From: Candidatus Contendibacter sp.
Lineage (GTDB): Bacteria; Pseudomonadota; Gammaproteobacteria; Competibacterales; Competibacteraceae
Length of the DNA stretch: 64,000 nt
Direction of reading: 5' to 3'
Assembly: GCA_008933795.1 (NCBI GenBank)
Contig: WBUJ01000003.1
Coordinates: forward strand, 1-64,000
The notes under the pieces are model-generated. The model ran no database searches. It was given only the letters and a program-made list of their open reading frames with translations, and had not been told where the DNA came from. Positions 1 through 9,577 of the stretch are shown here, one piece after another. Position numbers and translations under genes: made by a program. Each line of letters starts with the position of its first letter. Position 1 is the first letter of the stretch.

Positions 1-104
1 GCAAACAGGGTATCTCCTTCTGGGAGTACCTCAAGGATCGGGTGGCCGGCCTGAACGTGATCCCGTCCCTCGCGGAGTTGATTCGCCGGCCGGTCATGCC
101 CTGA
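1..104 (+). pseudogene. C-terminal fragment of a transposase-like ORF, truncated by the window edge
   Basis: Frame reads KQGISFWEYLKDRVAGLNVIPSLAELIRRPVMP*, resembling the C-terminus of DDE transposases; only the end is visible. Confidence 0.4.
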
Positions 105-118
105 ATCAACCTTACCTG

Positions 119-353
119 TAGTTAATGAGTATTTACTCCCTGATAATGTCGTTTTATTGTTCCAGCCGCCTTATAGCCCCGACGTGACCCCTATTGAACA
201 GGTCTGGCATTCATGAAAGATAAACTGTGCTGGATCAATCTAAAAACCCTGGATGAATTGCGTAAAAAAGTTGATGAAATTATTCAATCAATTCTCCCAA
301 GCCAGGTGGCTTCTTTAACCAGTTTTGATTTTATCTTATCGGCACTAAAGTAG
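119..353 (+). pseudogene. IS630-family transposase C-terminal remnant, frameshifted
   Basis: Two frames read YLLPDNVVLLFQPPYSPDVTPIEQVWHS / MKDKLCWINLKTLDELRKKVDEIIQSILPSQ...; the PPYSPxxxPIExVW motif is typical of IS630/Tc1 transposases; frameshift near position 213. Confidence 0.7.
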
Positions 354-376
354 TAAAACATATTGGGTATAACTCA

Positions 377-519
377 TCGCAATAACAGCAATTCCCGGTC
401 TCTTTGGCTTATATAATTGATTTATAAATATATTTTTTATTAAACACCTTTCAATTTTTGATAAAAAATCCTTATAAATCAAATACATAGCAAGAGACCG
501 GGAATTGCTGTCGCAATAA
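377..519. mobile_element. MITE-like non-autonomous element (386-510) with flanking 9-bp direct repeats
   Basis: TIR CAGCAATTCCCGGTCTCTT (386-404) is the perfect reverse complement of 492-510; TCGCAATAA occurs at 377-385 and 511-519; the AT-rich interior is also partly self-complementary. Confidence 0.75.
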
Positions 520-607
520 CCTCGCAACGGGATCGGGTGGAAGTTTGCGCGTAATCGCCCACCTCCTTTTCCGCAAGCGGGCGAGAAGGTGGGAAAGAGG
601 ACGGCGT

Positions 608-853
608 TCAACAAGGGTCGGACGGCAATCGCTTGCGCCGCCCGACGGCGACGGGATAGACCTTGACCTGTACTTTGAAACAGGACGCATTCGACGCGCA
701 GCCGCCGCAACCGCCAGTTGGCGGCGTGCTGTTGGCCTCACTCGCGCCGTTCCGTCGCGTGCCGAACCTGAAAAGGCCGGACAGCAGCCAAGACCGCAGC
801 AAGGCCAACGCGGCGATCACCACGATCAACAACGCCAACCCATCCTGCCACAT
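608..853 (-). CDS. FeoB-associated Cys-rich membrane protein
   Basis: 81 aa, one N-terminal TM segment, GGCGGCASNASC Cys motif, directly downstream of feoB. Confidence 0.6.
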   Translation of the reverse strand: MWQDGLALLIVVIAALALLRSWLLSGLFRFGTRRNGASEANSTPPTGGCGGCASNASCFKVQVKVYPVAVGRRKRLPSDPC

Positions 854-854
854 C

Positions 855-2759
855 TCAGCCGCCTCCCAGCGCCAGCGCCACCCGATAGGTGACGAACGCG
901 GCGATATAAGCCAGCGTCATCAGATAGACGAACATGAACGTCGCCCACCGCCAGGAATTGGTTTCGCGGCGGACGGCGGCCAGCGTCGCCAGACACTGCG
1001 GGGCGAACACATACCAAGCCAACAACGACAGGGCCGTCGCCAACGTCCAACTTTGCGCCAGCGTCACGGTCAGCGCCTCCACGACCGTGCCTTCGTCGCC
1101 GCTCAAGGCATACACGGTGCCGAGCGCCGCCACCGCCACCTCGCGCGCCGCCAAGCCCGGCACCAGGGCAATGGCGATTTGCCAGTTGAAACCGATGGGG
1201 GCCAGCAACGGCTCCAGCGCGCGCCCGATCAGACCGGCGAAGCTGTAGTAAATCGCCGGCTCGGTCGCGCCGTCCGGCGGCGCGGGAAAGGTTGAGAGAA
1301 ACCACAGCACGATCAACACGCTCAAGATGATCGTACCGATCCGACGCATGAAGATCTTGGCGCGCTCCCACAAACCCAGCAACACGTTGACGGGATTTGG
1401 CCATTTGTAGCTGGGCAGTTCCATCAGCAAGGGCTGCCGGCCGCCGCGCAACAAGGTCAACCGCAGCACGCCCGCCACGATCAGCGCGCCGACGATGCCG
1501 GTCGCGTACAAGCCAAACATGACCAAACCTTGCAAGCCGATTCCGCCCCAGACCGTGGTGGCGGGAACGAACGCAGCAATCAAAAGAATGTACACCGGCA
1601 ACCGCGCCGAGCAGGTCATCAGCGGCGCGATCAGAATCGTCACCAACCGATCCAAGGGATGGGCGATGGTGCGCGCCGCCATGATGCCGGGAATGGCGCA
1701 GGCGAAGCTGGACAGCAGGGGGATAAAGGCGCGACCGTTCAAACCCACCGCGCTCATCAGCCGATCCATCAGGAACGCGGCACGGGTCATATAGCCGGAA
1801 TCCTCCAGCAACAAAATGAACAGAAACAGGATCAGGATTTGCGGCAGAAAGATCACCACGCCGCCCACTCCGGCGACGATCCCATCGACCAGCAGGCTTT
1901 TGAGCAGGCTTTCTTCCAGGTATGCGGAAAGCCACTGTTGCAGGCCGGCCATGCCGCCGTCGATCCAGTCCATCGGCGCTTCCGCCCAACTGAACACGGC
2001 CTGGAACATCAGGAACAGCAGGGCGATCAGGATCAGCGGTCCCGCCACCGGATGCAGCAAGACCCGATCGAGCCGCCGGGTGAGGCGTTCCGGTGCGCCC
2101 TCGCGAACCACGGCTTCTGGCAACAGGCGTTCCACTTCCCGGTGGTAGGCGCGAATGGCGTCCGGCGAGGGCTCCACCCAGTCGTCGATCGCGGCGGCTC
2201 CGCCCCCGGTTGGAGTTTGGTTCAACAGCGTGTCGATCTGGCCGAGCAGGTCTCGTACCCCGCTCTTGCGCATCGCCACCGTGGTGACCACCGGAATCCC
2301 CAACTGCCGGGATAATGCTTCGGTGCTGATCTCGCAGCCGCGCTTCTGGGCGAGGTCCATCATGTTGAGCGCCAGAATCAGCGGCCGGCCCAACTGCCGC
2401 AGTTCCAGCAACAGCCGTAGATGCTGGCCCAGATTGGTGGCGTCGGTCACGCAGACCACGGCGTCCGGCAACCCTTCTTGCGCCTGTCGCCCCAGCACCA
2501 CGTCGCGGGTGATGGCTTCGTCGGGACTGCGGGCGCGCAGGCTATAACTGCCGGGCAGGTCGAGAAGTTCGACCGTGTGACCCACCGGAGTCCGCAACCG
2601 CCCGCTTTTGCGTTCGACGGTCACGCCAGGGTAGTTGGCAGTCTTTTGCCGGCCACCGGTCAAGGTGTTGAACAGGGTGGTCTTGCCGCTGTTGGGCGGG
2701 CCGACCAGGGCGATGCGGAGGGGCCTGAAACCTTCTGCGGCGAGCGTTCCAGCCGTCAT
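855..2759 (-). CDS. feoB: Ferrous iron transport protein B
   Basis: 634 aa; N-terminal G domain (GPPNSGKTTLFN, DLPG, NMMD) and multiple TM nucleoside-recognition regions. Confidence 0.93.
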   Translation of the reverse strand: MTAGTLAAEGFRPLRIALVGPPNSGKTTLFNTLTGGRQKTANYPGVTVERKSGRLRTPVGHTVELLDLPGSYSLRARSPDEAITRDVVLGRQAQEGLPDAVVCVTDATNLGQHLRLLLELRQLGRPLILALNMMDLAQKRGCEISTEALSRQLGIPVVTTVAMRKSGVRDLLGQIDTLLNQTPTGGGAAAIDDWVEPSPDAIRAYHREVERLLPEAVVREGAPERLTRRLDRVLLHPVAGPLILIALLFLMFQAVFSWAEAPMDWIDGGMAGLQQWLSAYLEESLLKSLLVDGIVAGVGGVVIFLPQILILFLFILLLEDSGYMTRAAFLMDRLMSAVGLNGRAFIPLLSSFACAIPGIMAARTIAHPLDRLVTILIAPLMTCSARLPVYILLIAAFVPATTVWGGIGLQGLVMFGLYATGIVGALIVAGVLRLTLLRGGRQPLLMELPSYKWPNPVNVLLGLWERAKIFMRRIGTIILSVLIVLWFLSTFPAPPDGATEPAIYYSFAGLIGRALEPLLAPIGFNWQIAIALVPGLAAREVAVAALGTVYALSGDEGTVVEALTVTLAQSWTLATALSLLAWYVFAPQCLATLAAVRRETNSWRWATFMFVYLMTLAYIAAFVTYRVALALGGG

Positions 2760-3118
2760 AATGGCCGACCCTCCTGGCTGGCTGACGACCTCGCGTCCGC
2801 CGTCTGGTCAAGCAACGGTCCGACGAGCACGGCGTTCGCCTCGCCGCGACGCAAGGCCACGGTCATGGTCTGATTGATCCGCACCGCCAGCGGGTCGCGT
2901 CCCAGCAAGCCGTAGTGCAGGACTTCGACGCAGGCGCCTTCGACGAAACCCATTTCCAACAGACCACGCTCGACCTCGCGGTCGCCATCGCTGCTCCGCA
3001 CGGCCAGGATGCGGCCGACGCCGCCGCGCCGCATCAGGCTCAAAGGCTGCGTCAAGCCCGCCTTCACCAGGCGGCCCAATTCGAACAGTTGGCGCTCCTG
3101 CTCGCCGTGTCCGCTCAT
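2756..3118 (-). CDS. feoA: Ferrous iron transport protein A
   Basis: 120 aa SH3-like FeoA protein (GFVEGACVEVLHYGLLGRDPLAVRI); 4-bp overlap with feoB. Confidence 0.88.
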   Translation of the reverse strand: MSGHGEQERQLFELGRLVKAGLTQPLSLMRRGGVGRILAVRSSDGDREVERGLLEMGFVEGACVEVLHYGLLGRDPLAVRINQTMTVALRRGEANAVLVGPLLDQTADARSSASQEGRPL

Positions 3119-3124
3119 GTCGAT

Positions 3125-3586
3125 CTACCCCGCAACGTAAGCGCCGGCTTGTCCTGGCACTCGTAGCATTTTGTTCACTTCGTCCAGATGAGTTTGTTCC
3201 TGAGCGATCAGGGCGCGGGCGTATTCTTCCAAACGCACATCCTGGTCGCGGGCGCAGTCCAGCAGTTCGTAATACGCCCTGAGCGCCTCGTTTTCGTGAG
3301 CCAGGGATTCGCGCAGGATGTCGCCGATATCGTGCTGGTGGGTTTCCAGCAGCGGACCGATGCCGAGCGAGGGATGACCGCCCAGGCTAGTGATCAATTC
3401 CCCGGCCTGGCGGGCGTGCATCAGGCTTTCGTCGGCCTGGGCGTTGAGCCAACCGACGATGGGGATGCGGTTGTAGCCGTACACCATCAGCGCGTAGTGG
3501 GTGTAGCGCACCACCCCGGCCAGTTCCAGCTCGAGAATGCGGTTCAACACGCCGATGGCGGCGTTCCGGTCAAATTCTTGAGTCAT
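3125..3586 (-). CDS. Bacterioferritin / ferritin-like protein
   Basis: 153 aa; ELAGVVRYTHYALMVYG, DESLMHARQAGELITSLGG, LIAQEQTHLDEV four-helix ferritin pattern. Confidence 0.88.
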   Translation of the reverse strand: MTQEFDRNAAIGVLNRILELELAGVVRYTHYALMVYGYNRIPIVGWLNAQADESLMHARQAGELITSLGGHPSLGIGPLLETHQHDIGDILRESLAHENEALRAYYELLDCARDQDVRLEEYARALIAQEQTHLDEVNKMLRVPGQAGAYVAG

Positions 3587-3714
3587 ATCGATGCTGCCTT
3601 CTCATTGAAAAAACTTATTGAGTGGGTGATCGTCCGTCGTCTGGCGCGAAATCATGGTGCTGGCGTGGCATCGCCGCGGTCGGCCCCAATGCGCCTTAAC
3701 GACATCATAATGCA

Positions 3715-3733
3715 AATAAGAATGACTCTCAAT
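3715..3733. promoter_or_regulatory. Putative Fur box upstream of the bacterioferritin-feoA-feoB operon
   Basis: AATAAGAATGACTCTCAAT resembles AATGAGAATNATTCTCATT; about 130 bp upstream of the first gene. Confidence 0.6.
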
Positions 3734-4003
3734 ATAAAAACGGATTCGATGTACTGGAATACACCCGCTCAGCCGTACACGCTCAGGTTGGTGTCGCGAT
3801 TCATGGGCAGGTTGAGTTAGCGCGTCGCTGGCCGCCGGGGCGACCGGCGACGCGCTGGCCGATGCCATCGTTGCCAGCCTGTGCTGGCGACTCGGCGGGA
3901 CCACCGTCTAACACCCCTCGTATGTGTCAGCGGAAAGGACGCTGAAGGCGATTGATCTGGTATACAGATATGGACTACACCGGCCACCCCAAGCGAACAC
4001 CGC

Positions 4004-5632
4004 ATGAAATCCGACCAAACCCATTCCGATCCTCTCGCCCAAGTCATTGCCTATCACCAAGCGAGCAAGCACCACTTGGACCGCTACGCGCCTGGGCCGG
4101 GCGGACTGGACTGGGCCAACCAGCCCGACCCATTTCGCCGCTACGCCGGAGCGCCGCACGTCGAATTGCCGTTGCGGGCCGATGCCCTGCCAACTTCGTT
4201 CGAGTCCGTGCGCCGGGGCGAGCGGCCGACCGCTTACCCCCTCGAACGCGATGCGCTGGCGATCCTGTTCGAACTGTCGCTGGGATTGTCGGCCTGGAAA
4301 CAGCACGGCGGGTCGCGCTGGGCGCTGCGCTGCAATCCGTCGAGCGGCAACCTGCATCCGACCGAGGGTTATCTGGTCTGCGCCGCACTGCCCGGCTTGG
4401 CCGCCGGCGTCCATCACTATCTGAGCCACGATCACGTTCTCGAACAACGCGCCGCGCCAAGTTCCGAAAGCTGGGGTAGCGAACTGCACGGTGGAGTGGT
4501 GGTGGCGCTGACCGGCATCCACTGGCGCGAAGCTTGGAAGTACGGCCTGCGCGCCTATCGCTATTGCCAGCACGACTGCGGCCACGCCATCGCCACCGTC
4601 GCCTACGCCGCAGCGGCTTTGGGTTGGCGGGCGCGGCTGCTCGCCGGTTGGGGCGACGCTGAACTCGCGACCTTGCTGGGGCTGAATCGGGCGGAGGATT
4701 TCGCCGACGCCGAATCCGAACATCCAGAGGTCGCATTGTGGGTGGGACCCGAACCGCCGCCGGCGAATCTGTCGCCCAGCACGCTGGCCGATGGGCTTTC
4801 CTTTGCCGGTCTCGCCAACCGGTTAAGCCATGCCCAGCACGATTGGCAAGGTATCGAGGAGGTCGATCAGGCCGCCCATCGGCCTCATGCGATTCCGTTG
4901 CCTGCCTTCCAACCAACCCTGCGTCCACCCTTGGCCGAGTCCGGTTGCCAAGCCAGCGCCGCGACTCTGATCCGCCAGCGGCGCAGCGCGGTGGCGTTCG
5001 ACGGCGTCACCTCGCTTCCCGCCGAACGCTGGTTCGCCATGCTGGATGCGCTGTTGCCGCGCCCGGACGCGCCGCCGCTTGACATCTGGCCGTGGTCGCC
5101 GCGCGTGCATCCGTTGCTGTTCGCGCACCGGATCGAAGGAATATCGCCCGGTCTCTATCTGCTGGCGCGACAGGCGGAGGCGCTGGCGGAATTGCGGGGG
5201 GCGCTGCATGGCCAGTGGACTTGGGCGAAGGTCGCGCGGGCGCCGGAGCACCTGCCACTTTACCAACTCACCGTAGGCGATGTCCGCGACGCGGCGCGGG
5301 TGATTTCCTGCCATCAGGACATCGCCGCCGATTCCTGCTTCGCGGTCAGTTTTCTGACCGAGTTCGCGAAACCGCTCCAGGACAAACCGTGGGCGTACCG
5401 GGAACTGTTCTGGGAAACCGGCTTGCTGGGGCAAATTCTCTACCTGGAAGCGGAAGCCGCCGGCATTCGCGCCACCGGGATCGGTTGTTTCTTCGATGAC
5501 GCCCTGCATCGGCTGTTGGGACTCGACGGCCTGGCTTGGCAAGCGCTGTACCACTTCACGGTCGGCGGGCCAGTCGAGGACCGGCGGGTTCGGAGCCTGC
5601 CACCTTACACGCATTTGCGCCGGCCAGGCTGA
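4004..5632 (+). CDS. SagB/ThcOx family dehydrogenase (nitroreductase-like, two-domain)
   Basis: 542 aa; CNPSSGNLHPTEGYLV and RRSAVAFDG motifs, duplicated nitroreductase-like halves. Confidence 0.8.
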   Translation: MKSDQTHSDPLAQVIAYHQASKHHLDRYAPGPGGLDWANQPDPFRRYAGAPHVELPLRADALPTSFESVRRGERPTAYPLERDALAILFELSLGLSAWKQHGGSRWALRCNPSSGNLHPTEGYLVCAALPGLAAGVHHYLSHDHVLEQRAAPSSESWGSELHGGVVVALTGIHWREAWKYGLRAYRYCQHDCGHAIATVAYAAAALGWRARLLAGWGDAELATLLGLNRAEDFADAESEHPEVALWVGPEPPPANLSPSTLADGLSFAGLANRLSHAQHDWQGIEEVDQAAHRPHAIPLPAFQPTLRPPLAESGCQASAATLIRQRRSAVAFDGVTSLPAERWFAMLDALLPRPDAPPLDIWPWSPRVHPLLFAHRIEGISPGLYLLARQAEALAELRGALHGQWTWAKVARAPEHLPLYQLTVGDVRDAARVISCHQDIAADSCFAVSFLTEFAKPLQDKPWAYRELFWETGLLGQILYLEAEAAGIRATGIGCFFDDALHRLLGLDGLAWQALYHFTVGGPVEDRRVRSLPPYTHLRRPG

Positions 5633-5741
5633 CCAGATGCCTGAATAAAAATCTCCAACTCGTTAGCTTTTATACATAACACATTGATTAAAATGTATGA
5701 TTACCACAACTTCCCGGCTCTTGCGACCATGAAAACTTGCC

Positions 5742-6806
5742 ATGATGGATAATCGGCTGCATGGCATATTACTGGCGCTGCTGTCGGCGGCGCTGTTTGG
5801 GGCCAGCACTCCGTTCGCCAAACTGCTGCTCGGCGCGATGAGACCGACGACCCTGGCCGGTTTGCTCTACCTAGGCGCGGGTAGCGGATTAGCCGTGGCG
5901 CTGGCGGTTCGCGCCCTCCTCGGATTCCGACGCGCGGAGGCGCCCCTGACCGCGACCGACTGGCCCTGGCTGGCGGGGGTCATCATCGCCGGCGGGCTGG
6001 TGGGGCCGATCCTGCTCATGGTGGGGCTACAGGCGACGCCCGCCGCGAGTACGGCGTTGCTGCTCAACCTCGAAAGCCTCTTCACCTTGCTGATCGCCTG
6101 GCTGGTATTCCACGAAAACGTGGATCGCCGGGTCGGCTTGGGCGCGCTGGCGATTCTGGTCGGCGCGGTGGTTTTATCCTGGCAAGGCGATTTCGGCGGC
6201 CTTCAGCCGGGAGCGCTGGCGGTGGCGGGCGCCTGTCTGGCGTGGGCCATCGACAACAACCTGACCCGCAAGCTGGCGGCGGCTGACCCGATGATGATCG
6301 TCATGGTAAAAGGGGCGGTCGCTGGCCCGGTCACCTTGGCCATCGCCGCCGCCGTGGGTGAACCCTTCCCGACGCCGGGCCTCGCGGTGGCGGCGTGCGT
6401 GCTTGGCGCTATCGGTTACGGCGGTAGCCTGATCGGCTTTGTTCTGGCGTTACGCTATCTTGGAGCCGCTCGCACCGGCGCCTACTTTGCCACCGCCCCA
6501 TTCCTCGGCGCGGCGATTGCCGTGGCGCTGCTGAACGAAACATTAACCCCACAACTGATCGTGGCCGGCGCACTGATGTTGGTCGGCGTCTATTTGCATC
6601 TGACCGAGCGGCATGATCACGCCCATGTCCACAGCTTCATGAGCCACGAACACCGCCACACCCACGACGACCATCACCAGCACCCGCACGGGCTGAATGA
6701 TCCTCCCGACGAGCCGCACGCGCACGTGCACGTCCACACCCGCCTGGAACACACTCATCCGCACTACCCGGACATTCATCATCGGCACCGGCACGGCAAT
6801 GGATAG
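5742..6806 (+). CDS. EamA/DMT-family transporter with C-terminal His-rich tail
   Basis: 354 aa; about 10 TM segments in two EamA repeats, then HDHAHVHSFMSHEHRHTHDDHHQHPH... tail. Confidence 0.85.
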   Translation: MMDNRLHGILLALLSAALFGASTPFAKLLLGAMRPTTLAGLLYLGAGSGLAVALAVRALLGFRRAEAPLTATDWPWLAGVIIAGGLVGPILLMVGLQATPAASTALLLNLESLFTLLIAWLVFHENVDRRVGLGALAILVGAVVLSWQGDFGGLQPGALAVAGACLAWAIDNNLTRKLAAADPMMIVMVKGAVAGPVTLAIAAAVGEPFPTPGLAVAACVLGAIGYGGSLIGFVLALRYLGAARTGAYFATAPFLGAAIAVALLNETLTPQLIVAGALMLVGVYLHLTERHDHAHVHSFMSHEHRHTHDDHHQHPHGLNDPPDEPHAHVHVHTRLEHTHPHYPDIHHRHRHGNG

Positions 6807-6821
6807 ACCGCGCCTTCGCTG

Positions 6822-7721
6822 TCACTCTGATGGCCCGCGCCGGGAATGCGCAACCGCTGGCTCCACGGAAACAGCGGATGCGGGTTCGCCCAACCGTTCC
6901 TGCAGCAACGTCAGCACCGCTTCACGGGAACGCGGCGCGGGGCAACTCTGATCCCGACCCGCGCCGAGCGCCTCCGCCACTTCCAGCAGCAACGGCGGAC
7001 GCAGCCGCGCCCGGTGTAGCGCCTCCCGATCTCCCAGCACCGCCGCCGTCCCGCCCTGACAGAGCACTGTCCCTTCGTGGAACAGCGCGACCCGGTCAGC
7101 CCAGGCATAGGCCAGTTCCACATCGTGCGTCGAGAATACCAGCGTCGTGCCGGCTTCGTGCAACTGCTGCAAGGCGCCCAGCAAATGCGTCACGCCATGC
7201 GGATCGAGACCGGCGGTCGGTTCGTCCAGCACCAGGATTTCCGGGCGCATGGCCAGCACCCCGGCGATAGCCACCCGTTTTTTCTGACCGAAACTGAGCG
7301 CATGGGTGGCGCGCTCGGCGAGATGGGCGATCCGCAACGCCTCCAGCGCCTCGCGGACCCGCTCGCCGGTTTCCGGTTCGGACAAACCCAGGTTCAGTGG
7401 TCCGAACGACACGTCTTGCCCGACCGTCGCGGCGAACAACTGGTCGTCCGGCTCCTGCAACACCAGCCCCACCCGCCGCCGCCACTGGTTGAGGGCGCGG
7501 TGATCGTAACGGGCCGGTTGACCGTCGAGCCGGATTTCGCCGCCCGTGGGTTGGCAGGTACCGTTCAGGTGCAGCAGCAGGGTGGTTTTGCCGGAACCGT
7601 TGGAGCCGAGAATGGCCAGTTTCTGGCCGCGCTCGATGTTCAGTTCCAGACCGCGCAGCGCGACCACTCCACCGGGATAGACGTATTCCAACCCGCGCGC
7701 CGCCAGTAAGGGCGCAGTCAT
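6822..7721 (-). CDS. cbiO: Energy-coupling factor cobalt ABC transporter ATPase
   Basis: Walker A GSNGSGKTTLLLHLNG, LSFGQKKRVAIAGVLAM, Walker B LVLDEPTAGLD; adjacent to cbiQ/N/M. Confidence 0.9.
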   Translation of the reverse strand: MTAPLLAARGLEYVYPGGVVALRGLELNIERGQKLAILGSNGSGKTTLLLHLNGTCQPTGGEIRLDGQPARYDHRALNQWRRRVGLVLQEPDDQLFAATVGQDVSFGPLNLGLSEPETGERVREALEALRIAHLAERATHALSFGQKKRVAIAGVLAMRPEILVLDEPTAGLDPHGVTHLLGALQQLHEAGTTLVFSTHDVELAYAWADRVALFHEGTVLCQGGTAAVLGDREALHRARLRPPLLLEVAEALGAGRDQSCPAPRSREAVLTLLQERLGEPASAVSVEPAVAHSRRGPSE

Positions 7722-8470
7722 GATAGCCCGCGCGCCAGCAGACCGCTCGTCGCTCCGACCAAACCGACCAGTCCCAGCCCCGCCGCCAACCGCGTCCGTG
7801 ACAAAACATGCTTGGGCGCGAGCACCCGCAGTTCGCCGGTATAGCCGCGAGCCATCAGTCCAATTTCCAGCCGCCGCGCCTGCGCCAACGCCCGCTGAAA
7901 CAAATTGCCGGCCAGCAGTCCCAGCGAGCGCACCGACCGATCCACGCGCGAATAGCCCAGCCGCGCCGTCTGGGCCTGATGACCGGTCAGGGCGCGTTCA
8001 AAAAAGACGAAGATCAGCCGGTAGATCAACAGGATCAGTTCGACCACGCCAGCCGGAACCCCGATCCGCCGCAGCGGCGCGATCCAGTCGGTCAGCGGCG
8101 TGGTCAGGATCAAAAAAGCCAGACAACTCATCGCCGCCAGCGCGCGCAGCGTCGTCGTCAGCGCCAGCCGCAAACCCTCCGCCGAGAGATGCAGATTCAC
8201 ACCTTCGGCGAAATCTACCGACACCGCCAGAAACGGAATGCCGGCCAACAAAAACGCCGCTGGCGCGGCCAGCACGCTCAGCAGCGTTTGCAACGGCACG
8301 CCCGCGCCACGCACTGTCGCCACCATCATGCCGGTCAACACCAGCGGCGCGGTGGTCAGGGGCGGCAGCATCAACGTCAGAATCAGCAAGCTCCCTGCGG
8401 GCAGCAGCTTTTCGGCAGGATGCCAGTCGCGCCAGCGGTTGGTCCAGGCGTGATGATCAATCGCCCGCAT
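7718..8470 (-). CDS. cbiQ: Cobalt ECF transporter T component
   Basis: 250 aa multi-TM protein with ARRLEIGLMARGY (A-R-G type) coupling motif; between cbiO and cbiN. Confidence 0.87.
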   Translation of the reverse strand: MRAIDHHAWTNRWRDWHPAEKLLPAGSLLILTLMLPPLTTAPLVLTGMMVATVRGAGVPLQTLLSVLAAPAAFLLAGIPFLAVSVDFAEGVNLHLSAEGLRLALTTTLRALAAMSCLAFLILTTPLTDWIAPLRRIGVPAGVVELILLIYRLIFVFFERALTGHQAQTARLGYSRVDRSVRSLGLLAGNLFQRALAQARRLEIGLMARGYTGELRVLAPKHVLSRTRLAAGLGLVGLVGATSGLLARGLS

Positions 8471-8762
8471 CGGCCCGGTTCCGCCGTCCCCGCGCTTGAC
8501 CGCGCTTGAAACCCAGGTAATAACCCAGGCCCCCCGCGCCCAGGGCCGCTTGTAGGGCGAACAAGCCGCTGGCGATTTCCGGCGGCGGTTCCCAGATAAA
8601 CCCGAACCAGGGTCGATAATCCGGCTGGATAGCAGCTACCGCTTCCATCGCCTGACCATCCGAGCCAGCAAATTCCGCCCCTTCGCGGCGGCTACCGATC
8701 AGTACCGAGCCGACCACCAGCACTACCGCCAGCAACAACAAACCGCCATTTCCCGCTTTCAT
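8457..8762 (-). CDS. cbiN: Cobalt transport protein CbiN (substrate-binding accessory)
   Basis: Starts [19 protein letters not shown]; two TM segments, [13 protein letters not shown] motif, [20 protein letters not shown]. Confidence 0.8.
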   Translation of the reverse strand: MKAGNGGLLLLAVVLVVGSVLIGSRREGAEFAGSDGQAMEAVAAIQPDYRPWFGFIWEPPPEIASGLFALQAALGAGGLGYYLGFKRGQARGRRNRADAGD

Positions 8763-9445
8763 GAACGGGCCTCCACGGCAACGGTTTGCGACGGGAACTT
8801 GAGGATTTGCAGTTCGTCGCCGCTGTATTCCCGCAGGAAATTGACAATGGCCACCGTCAGCAGGCCCTCGACCACCGCCAGCGGCAACTGGGTCGGGGCG
8901 AACACGCCGACGAACTTGATGAACGACCCCACCCATCCGCTGGCCGGATCGGGGAAAGCCAGCGCCAGTTGGCCAGCGGTCGCGCTATACGTCGCCAGAT
9001 CGCCCAGCATCGCCGCCAGAAACACGCTCGCCGCCAACGGCGCGTTCAGCCACCGCGCGCCGCGCAACAGGCCGTAGGCGACCCAAGGTCCGACAATCGC
9101 CATCGAAAACACGTTCGCCCCCAAGGTGGTGATGCCCCCGTGCGCCAACAGCAGCGCCTGAAACGCCAGTACGATAGTACCCAGCAACGCCATCACCGAG
9201 GGGCCGAACAGGATCGCTCCCAGTCCAGTGCCGGTGGCATGGGAGCAACTGCCCGTCACCGACGGCAACTTGAGCGCCGAAATCACGAAGGCGAACGCCC
9301 CCGACGCCGCCAGCAGCAGCTTGATCTGGGGCTGGTCCCGCATCAGACGGTTGATGCGCCAGGCGCTGGCGACGACAAATGGCAGAGAAACCGCCGTCCA
9401 CGCGGCGGCGTGTAGCGGCGGCAGGAAACCTTCGGTAATGTGCAT
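8759..9445 (-). CDS. cbiM: Cobalt transport protein CbiM
   Basis: 228 aa; N-terminal [10 protein letters not shown] metal-binding start, [17 protein letters not shown]. Confidence 0.93.
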   Translation of the reverse strand: MHITEGFLPPLHAAAWTAVSLPFVVASAWRINRLMRDQPQIKLLLAASGAFAFVISALKLPSVTGSCSHATGTGLGAILFGPSVMALLGTIVLAFQALLLAHGGITTLGANVFSMAIVGPWVAYGLLRGARWLNAPLAASVFLAAMLGDLATYSATAGQLALAFPDPASGWVGSFIKFVGVFAPTQLPLAVVEGLLTVAIVNFLREYSGDELQILKFPSQTVAVEARS

Positions 9446-9577
9446 GACGAACCTCCCCGGTGAGGGGCGGAGCTTTAGGGAGGTCGTCCTGGGAAAGCGG
9501 TCGCCACAAACGGCGTGGCGCTAACGCGCTGGCTGGAGACGGTTCGCAACCCCGGAACACCCCGCCCGGAATCCAAC

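Noticed and set aside
3829-3912. Short ORF end VSASLAAGATGDALADAIVASLCWRLGGTTV*
   Set aside because: Only about 31 codons after an in-frame stop; cannot be assigned to any gene remnant.
4004-5632. Azole-peptide (RiPP) cluster around the SagB-like gene
   Set aside because: No YcaO or precursor-like ORF recognised nearby.
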